From contig JBKBQT010000052.1 in the NCBI GenBank assembly GCA_046292445.1, positions 1-11,910 of the forward strand: DNA of 11,910 bases. The letters are read 5' to 3'. Source of the stretch: CALIZF01 sp046292445. Its GTDB lineage: Bacteria > Pseudomonadota > Alphaproteobacteria > Rhodobacterales > Rhodobacteraceae. Positions within the stretch are counted from its first letter, which is position 1, and each line of letters begins with the position of its first letter. A program made the position numbers and the translations under genes. Under the pieces are notes generated by a model. It did no database searches and was not told where the DNA came from. It saw only the letters and a list, made by a program, of their open reading frames with translations. Positions 7,391 through 11,910 of this stretch are shown here, in pieces.

Positions 7391-7886
7391 CGACCACGCC
7401 GCCCGCAGCGCCGCTACCCTCGCCGTGATCCACGCCATGGAGGCCGCGCTGGCCGCCGGATCGGACGACATGGCCGCGCATTTCCATGACGATTTCATCT
7501 GGCGCGGCAATTTCGGTTGCGGCGTCAAGCGCGGGCTGGCCGAATTCCGCCGCAACTGGCAACTGCCGCTGCGCGCCGCCTTCACCGACCGCGTCTATCG
7601 CACCGAGCGGTTCCTTGCCGATGGCGACTGGGCGGCCTGTTTCGGCGCGATCGAAGCGACCCATGCCGGCCCGTTCATGGGCATCGCGCCGACGGGGCGG
7701 CGCGTGCGCATTCCCTACATGGATTTCTGGCGCGTCGCCGACGGCCGGATCGCCGACAATCCGGTGTTCGTCGATTTCGCCGCCGTCCTTCATCAACTCG
7801 GCCGCGACGTGTTCGCCGGCGAGGGCTGGGAGGGGTTCGACAGCGGCGCGCGCGTCCCGCCCCATCCCGCGACCCAAGGAGCCTGA
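7383..7886 (+). CDS. Small single-domain SnoaL-like protein
   Basis: A 167-residue cytoplasmic protein of the SnoaL/NTF2 fold. Visible features are HFHDDFIWRGNFGCGVKRGL (33-52), then QLPLRAAF (60-67), and GIAPTGRRVRIPYMDFWRV (100-118) ending in a strand with Asp and Asn (ADNPVFVDF). These features match the second domain of the divergent protein at 1786-2868. The start ATG overlaps the end of the ATPase gene (7383-7390), consistent with translational coupling; an inner ATG at 7437 would cut into the first helix. Members of this fold act as cyclases, isomerases, dehydratases or hydrolases on small hydrophobic or hydroxylated molecules. Its place between importer and dehydrogenase suggests an enzymatic step in the pathway. 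The exact reaction is unknown. Confidence 0.87.
   Translation: MADDHAARSAATLAVIHAMEAALAAGSDDMAAHFHDDFIWRGNFGCGVKRGLAEFRRNWQLPLRAAFTDRVYRTERFLADGDWAACFGAIEATHAGPFMGIAPTGRRVRIPYMDFWRVADGRIADNPVFVDFAAVLHQLGRDVFAGEGWEGFDSGARVPPHPATQGA
7876..7881 (+). promoter_or_regulatory. Strong ribosome binding site of the HisD-family dehydrogenase
   Basis: AAGGAG lies eight bases before the ATG at 7890 and within the last codons of the upstream gene (TGA 7884-7886). It is the best Shine-Dalgarno in the operon and fixes the start, suggesting the dehydrogenase is made in larger amounts than its neighbours. Confidence 0.8.
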
Positions 7887-7889
7887 CCC

Positions 7890-9200
7890 ATGGCCATCGA
7901 GCATCTCAAATCCGGCAAGCCCGAGGCCGAGCGGGCCGACGACGATGCGCAGGTGCGCGCCACCGTCGAGGCGATCCTGCGCGATATCGAGACGCGCGGC
8001 GATGCCGCCGTGCGCGACCTCGCGCAGAAATTCGACCGCTATGCGCCGCCGTCCTTCCGCCTGAGCCCCTCCGAGATCGAGGCGGCGATGCAGAAGGTCG
8101 GCGCCCGCGACATGGACGACATCCGCTTTGCCCAGACCCAGATCCGCCGCTTTGCCGAGGCGCAGCGCGCCAGCATGACCGATATCGAGGTCGAGACGCT
8201 GCCGGGCGTCATCCTCGGCCATCGCAACATCCCGGTGCAGTCGGTCGGCTGCTATGTGCCCGGCGGCAAGTTCCCGATGGTGGCAAGCGCCCATATGTCG
8301 GTGCTCACCGCGCAGGTGGCGGGCGTGCCCCGGATCGTGGCAAGCGCGCCGCCGGTCAAGGGCGCGCCGCATCCGGCCATCGTCGCCGCGATGCATCTGG
8401 GCGGCGCACATGAGATCTATGTGCTCGGCGGCATCCAGGCGGTCGGCGCCATGGCCATCGGGACCGAGACCATCGCCCCCGTCCACATGCTCGTCGGCCC
8501 CGGCAATGCCTATGTCGCCGAGGCCAAGCGGCAGCTTTTCGGCCGCGTCGGGATCGACCTGTTCGCCGGGCCGACCGAGACCATGGTCATCGCCGACGAC
8601 ACGGTTGATGCAGAACTCGTGGCGACCGACCTTCTGGGCCAGGCCGAACACGGCTACAACTCGCCCGCCTGCCTCATCACCACGTCCCGCCGCCTCGCGG
8701 AGGCGACGCTGGCCGAGATCGACCGCTTGCTCGCGATCCTGCCGACCGCCGACACGGCGGCGGTGTCCTGGCGCGATTACGGTGATGTGATCCTCTGCGA
8801 CACGCATGACGAGATGCTGCGGCTGGCCAATGACATGGCCTATGAGCATGTGCAGGTGATGACCGACCGCGACGACTGGTATCTGGAACGGATGCACAGC
8901 TACGGCGCGCTCTTCCTCGGGGCGCGGACGAATGTGGCGAACGGCGACAAGGTGATCGGCACCAACCACACCCTGCCGACGCGGCGCGCGGGGCGGTATA
9001 CCGGCGGGCTCTGGGTCGGCAAGTTCCTCAAGACCCATAGCTATCAGCGGATCACGACCGATGCCGCGGCGGCTATGATCGGCGAATACGGCAGCCGGCT
9101 GTGCATGCTCGAAGGCTTCGTCGGCCATGCCGAACAGTGCAACATCCGCGTGCGCCGCCATGGCGGGCGGAACGTGCCCTATGGGGTGGCGGCGGAATGA
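7890..9200 (+). CDS. Catabolic HisD-family zinc dehydrogenase (HpsN-like)
   Basis: A 436-residue NAD- and zinc-dependent dehydrogenase homologous to histidinol dehydrogenase. That family oxidises a primary alcohol in two steps to the acid. Expected zinc ligands are Gln251, His254 (GQAEHGYNSPA), Asp353 (NGDK) and His413 (VGHAEQ). The catalytic Glu319-His320 pair (AYEHVQVM) and His360 (GTNHTLPT) are also present. No other his genes are nearby, and the substrate region differs from biosynthetic HisD: AGPTE replaces the usual AGPSE, and CYVPGGKFPMVASAHM replaces the HisD equivalent. It looks more like the catabolic branch typified by HpsN, which oxidises (R)-2,3-dihydroxypropane-1-sulfonate to sulfolactate. 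From memory, however, it is not close enough to HpsN to give it that name. With the SDR next door, oxidation of a C3 or larger polyol or sulfonate is plausible. Databases would probably label it simply histidinol dehydrogenase. Confidence 0.92.
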   Translation: MAIEHLKSGKPEAERADDDAQVRATVEAILRDIETRGDAAVRDLAQKFDRYAPPSFRLSPSEIEAAMQKVGARDMDDIRFAQTQIRRFAEAQRASMTDIEVETLPGVILGHRNIPVQSVGCYVPGGKFPMVASAHMSVLTAQVAGVPRIVASAPPVKGAPHPAIVAAMHLGGAHEIYVLGGIQAVGAMAIGTETIAPVHMLVGPGNAYVAEAKRQLFGRVGIDLFAGPTETMVIADDTVDAELVATDLLGQAEHGYNSPACLITTSRRLAEATLAEIDRLLAILPTADTAAVSWRDYGDVILCDTHDEMLRLANDMAYEHVQVMTDRDDWYLERMHSYGALFLGARTNVANGDKVIGTNHTLPTRRAGRYTGGLWVGKFLKTHSYQRITTDAAAAMIGEYGSRLCMLEGFVGHAEQCNIRVRRHGGRNVPYGVAAE

Positions 9201-9961
9201 TCCTCCCTCCCGCGCCGTCCTTCCGCCTCGACGGCAAGCGCGCGCTTGTCACCGGCGCGTCGAGCGGGATCGGCCTTGGTGCTGCGGCGGCGCTGGCCGG
9301 GGCCGGGGCGGCGGTGACGCTGGTCGCGCGCGGGGCCGATGCGCTGGACGCGGTCCGGGGTGCCATCCGGTCTGCAGGCGGTCAGGCGACGGCCCTGCCG
9401 CTCGACATCACCAACCTTGCCGCAACGGCGGCGGCGGTGGCCGCGCATGGCCCGTTCGACGTGCTGGTGAACGCGGCCGGCCTCGCCCGCCACGGGCCCG
9501 CGCTCGACACCGCGCCCGACGACTATGACGCCGCGATGGCGCTCAACCTGCGCGCCGCCTTCTTCCTGACGCGGGCGGTTGCGGCGGGGCTGATTGCCGC
9601 CGGCCGGCCCGGCAGCCTCATCAACGTCTCGAGCCAGATGGGCCATGTCGGCGGGCAGGACCGGGCGGTCTATTGCGCGACCAAGCATGCGCTGGAAGGG
9701 ATGACCAAGGCGATGGCGATCGAATGGGGGCCGAAGGGCGTCCGGGTCAACACGCTCTGCCCCACCTTCATCCGCACGCCGCTGGCCGAACAGACGCTGG
9801 CCGACCCGGCGCGCCGGGCCTGGGTTCTGTCGAACATCCGGCTCGGGCGGCTGGGCGAGATCACCGATATCACCGGGCCGGTGGTGTTCCTCGCCTCGGA
9901 CGCATCGGCGCTGGTGACGGGCACGCATCTGCTGGTCGATGGCGGGTGGACCGCGGCATGA
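9197..9961 (+). CDS. Short-chain dehydrogenase/reductase (SDR)
   Basis: A 254-residue classical SDR that interconverts an alcohol and a ketone. It shows the cofactor motif TGASSGIG (19-26), NAAG (92-95), Asn117, the catalytic serine region INVSSQ (142-147), and Tyr159-x-x-x-Lys163 in YCATK. The end of strand 2 reads VARG with Arg45 and no acidic residue, which leans towards NADP(H) rather than NAD(H). The C-terminus LLVDGGWTAA is standard. The ATG overlaps the stop of the HisD-family gene (ATGA, 9197-9200), so the two are translationally coupled. In the dihydroxypropanesulfonate pathway SDRs (HpsO, HpsP) act as 2-dehydrogenases beside HpsN, a useful parallel but not proof of function. The substrate is unknown. 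Confidence 0.93.
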   Translation: MILPPAPSFRLDGKRALVTGASSGIGLGAAAALAGAGAAVTLVARGADALDAVRGAIRSAGGQATALPLDITNLAATAAAVAAHGPFDVLVNAAGLARHGPALDTAPDDYDAAMALNLRAAFFLTRAVAAGLIAAGRPGSLINVSSQMGHVGGQDRAVYCATKHALEGMTKAMAIEWGPKGVRVNTLCPTFIRTPLAEQTLADPARRAWVLSNIRLGRLGEITDITGPVVFLASDASALVTGTHLLVDGGWTAA

Positions 9962-10983
9962 CCGGATCGCCCGCCACCGTGACGGCGCTCGACGTGGCCC
10001 GGCTGGCGGGGGTCAGCCAGTCGGCGGTCAGCCGGGTGTTCACGCCCGGCGCCTCAGCCTCCAAGCGCACGGCGGAAAAGGTGCGCGCAGCGGCCGAGCA
10101 GCTCGGCTATCGCCCCAACCCGCTCGCCCGGGCGATGATCACGGGGCGCACGCGGATCATCGGGCTGGTGGTCGCCTATCTTGAAAACCAGTTCTACCCC
10201 GTCGCCCTCGAACGGCTGAGCCGGGCGCTGCAGGACCGCGGCTATCACATCCTCGTCTTCATGGCCGAGAACGGCACCGACAAGGTGGCCGAGGTGATGC
10301 AGGAGCTGATCGATTACCGCGTGGACGGGATCATCACCGCATCCGTCGGGATCACGAACGACCTGACGGCGCGGATGACCGCGCTGGGCATCCCGGTGGT
10401 GATGTTCAACCGCGGGCAGGACGACCCCCGGCTGGCCGAGGTGACGTCGGACAATATCGCGGGCGCGCGGCGGGCGACACGGTTCCTGATCGACGCCGGG
10501 CACCGGCGCATCGCGCATGTCATGGGCTGGCAGGGGTCATCGACCGGGCGCGACCGCGCCGCGGGGTTCCGCGCCGCGATGGCCGAGGCGGGGCTGATGC
10601 CGCATGCGATGCAGGACGGGATGTATGACCGCGACAGGGCGGCGGCGGCGGCGCGCGCGATGTTCGCGGGCGGGAACGGGCCGGATGCGATCTTCGTCGG
10701 CAACGATCACATGGCCTTTGCGGTGATGGACACGCTGCGCTTCGACCTCGGCCTTGCGGTGCCGGGCGATGTGTCGGTCATCGGCTATGACGATGTGCCC
10801 ATGGCCGCCTGGCCGGCCTATGCGCTCACCACGATCCGCCAGCCGGTCAACCGCATGGTCGCGGCCACGGTCGAGGCGATCCTCGGCCAGATCGAGGGCA
10901 GCGCGACCCCGCACAAGATGCGCATCGACGGGCCGCTGATCGTCCGCGCCTCGTCCCGCATACCGCAAGGATACACGCCATGA
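9958..10983 (+). CDS. LacI-family transcriptional regulator
   Basis: A 341-residue repressor-type protein. The N-terminal helix-turn-helix is TALDVARLAGVSQSAVSRVF (9-28), with SQSAVSRV as recognition helix. The hinge PNPLARAMITGRT (53-65) comes next, then a periplasmic-binding-protein-like effector domain (from about 66: IIGLVVAYLENQFYPVALERL) that usually binds a sugar or related metabolite. At the hinge position where PurR and LacI have the leucine lever that enters the operator centre, this protein has Met60. The ATG overlaps the SDR stop (ATGA, 9958-9961), so it lies inside the operon it probably controls, giving feedback autoregulation. The likely sites are 2916-2931 and 2940-2955. The inducer is probably the imported compound or an intermediate. 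Confidence 0.94.
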   Translation: MTGSPATVTALDVARLAGVSQSAVSRVFTPGASASKRTAEKVRAAAEQLGYRPNPLARAMITGRTRIIGLVVAYLENQFYPVALERLSRALQDRGYHILVFMAENGTDKVAEVMQELIDYRVDGIITASVGITNDLTARMTALGIPVVMFNRGQDDPRLAEVTSDNIAGARRATRFLIDAGHRRIAHVMGWQGSSTGRDRAAGFRAAMAEAGLMPHAMQDGMYDRDRAAAAARAMFAGGNGPDAIFVGNDHMAFAVMDTLRFDLGLAVPGDVSVIGYDDVPMAAWPAYALTTIRQPVNRMVAATVEAILGQIEGSATPHKMRIDGPLIVRASSRIPQGYTP

Positions 10984-11910
10984 AGGGGTTCGACCCGCGC
11001 TGGACCGACTTTCCCGATTTCATCATCGGGATCACCAAGGAGATCTGGGAGGATCGGGGCATCGCCACGCTCACCCGCCGCTACGGCGCGCAGATCCCGG
11101 TGCGCTCGCCGGCCTCGGTCGTGGTGGGCAACCGGGGCGTGATCGCCGCGACCATGGCGACGCTCGCCGAATTTCCCGACCGCACGCTCTTGGGCGAGGA
11201 TGTCATCTGGTCGGGCGATCCGGACAGCGGCGCAGGCATGCTGTCGTCGCACCGCCTGCTGTCCACGGCCACCCACAGCGGCGCGGGCGCCTATGGCGCG
11301 CCGACCGGGCGGCGCCTGCGCTACCGGATCATCGCCGACTGCTTTGCCATCGACGATGCGATCACCGACGAATGGCTCATCCGCGATCAGGGTGCGATCG
11401 TGCGGCAGATGGGCTGGGATCCGCGCGATTTCGCGCGCGACCAGATCGCGCGCGAGGGCGGGCCCGAGGCTTGCGTGAAACCCTTCACGCCCGAGCGCGA
11501 CGTGCCCGGCCCCTACACGGGGCGCGGCAACGACAATCTCTGGGGCGCGCGGCTGGCCGATGCGCTGAGCCGCATCATGGCCGCCGATTTCACGGTCATC
11601 CCGCAGGTCTGGGACCGGGCCGCGAACCTCTTTTATCCCGGCGGGGTCGAGGGGCAGAGCCACGGCGACGCCGACCGGTTCTGGATGGGCCTGCGCGCCG
11701 CCTTCCCTTCGGCCGCCTTTGCCATCCACCATGTCATCGGCCGCGAGGATCCGATGCTCCCGCCCCGCGCCGCCGTCCGCTGGAGCCTCGACGGCCGGCA
11801 CGACGGCTGGGGCGCCTTCGGCACGCCGACCCATGCCCCGGTGCACATCATGGGCATGACCCATGTCGAATTCGGCCCCTGGGGCGGGGTGGACGGGCGC
11901 CACGGCTGGG
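10980..11910 (+). CDS. Third SnoaL/NTF2-like protein, two domains, cut by the window end
   Basis: An open frame of 310 codons starts at an ATG that overlaps the LacI stop (ATGA, 10980-10983) and runs off the right edge without a stop. The first SnoaL-like domain covers about residues 40-150, with GAPTGRRLRYRIIADCFAID (106-125), and the second begins near residue 185 with FGTPTHAPVHIMGMTHVEFG (280-299). The two-domain layout resembles the divergent gene at 1786-2868, though the sequences are clearly diverged. No signal peptide is seen. The missing part is probably short, since the family strand motif of the second domain has already passed. It is probably an enzyme of the same pathway; the reaction is unknown. 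Confidence 0.85.
   Translation, partial: MKGFDPRWTDFPDFIIGITKEIWEDRGIATLTRRYGAQIPVRSPASVVVGNRGVIAATMATLAEFPDRTLLGEDVIWSGDPDSGAGMLSSHRLLSTATHSGAGAYGAPTGRRLRYRIIADCFAIDDAITDEWLIRDQGAIVRQMGWDPRDFARDQIAREGGPEACVKPFTPERDVPGPYTGRGNDNLWGARLADALSRIMAADFTVIPQVWDRAANLFYPGGVEGQSHGDADRFWMGLRAAFPSAAFAIHHVIGREDPMLPPRAAVRWSLDGRHDGWGAFGTPTHAPVHIMGMTHVEFGPWGGVDGRHGW

Noticed and set aside
5366..9161. Other long minus-strand open frames (739 and 634 codons) opposite the permease, ATPase, SnoaL and HisD-family genes
   Set aside because: These have the same low-complexity Arg/His-rich composition and are fully overlapped by genes with intact catalytic motifs. They are by-products of high GC content.
7890..9200. 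Biosynthetic histidinol dehydrogenase (hisD)
   Set aside because: No other histidine genes are nearby, the gene sits in an importer operon, and the substrate segments differ from biosynthetic HisD.
10818..11903. Minus-strand open frame of 361 codons near the right edge
   Set aside because: The plus strand carries a coupled ATGA start and an uninterrupted SnoaL-like frame to the window end; the antisense frame shows no domain.
1..11910. tRNA, rRNA, CRISPR arrays, insertion sequences, riboswitches
   Set aside because: I saw no cloverleaf-like sequence, regular spacer-repeat array, transposase, terminal inverted repeats or known riboswitch core. Apart from 2869-3048 and 4306-4401, almost no non-coding space exists.

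Overview
The window looks like a chromosomal segment of a GC-rich alphaproteobacterium, most likely a member of the Rhodobacteraceae. This is a judgement from the strong G/C third-position bias and the style of the FtsK, ABC-transporter and dehydrogenase proteins; no rRNA or other phylogenetic marker is present. It holds one housekeeping gene end, one divergent gene, and a nine-gene carbon-uptake and oxidation operon that runs off the right edge.

Layout. Positions 1-1775 hold the 3' part of ftsK (cell-division DNA translocase), starting inside its Pro/Ala/Gln-rich linker. Its stop lies 10 bp from the stop of a convergent minus-strand gene (1786-2868) that encodes a two-domain SnoaL/NTF2-fold protein. 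Positions 2869-3048 form a divergent intergenic region, the only clearly AT-enriched stretch, with two LacI-type operators (2916-2931 and a perfect 16-bp palindrome at 2940-2955). Rightward from there are a periplasmic solute-binding protein (3049-4305), two tandem hairpins, two MalF/MalG-type permeases (4402-5424, 5435-6316), a MalK/UgpC-type ATPase (6320-7390), a single-domain SnoaL-like protein (7383-7886), a HisD/HpsN-family dehydrogenase (7890-9200), a short-chain dehydrogenase (9197-9961), a LacI-family regulator (9958-10983) and a third, incomplete SnoaL-like protein (10980 to the window end).

How it fits together (inference). A sugar- or polyol-like solute is bound in the periplasm, imported by the carbohydrate-type ABC transporter, and oxidised by the SDR and by the zinc-dependent HisD-family enzyme. 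The latter family takes primary alcohols through aldehydes to acids, as in histidinol to histidine or, for the homologue HpsN, dihydroxypropanesulfonate to sulfolactate. The LacI protein is encoded inside the operon and probably represses both divergent transcripts through the operator pair, with the imported compound or a metabolite as inducer.

The unexpected part is the set of SnoaL/NTF2-fold proteins: three proteins with about five such domains, one on the other side of the shared promoter region. I know of no described catabolic pathway with this composition. The substrate and the role of the SnoaL-like proteins cannot be told from the sequence, and this makes the cluster the best candidate here for an undescribed system.
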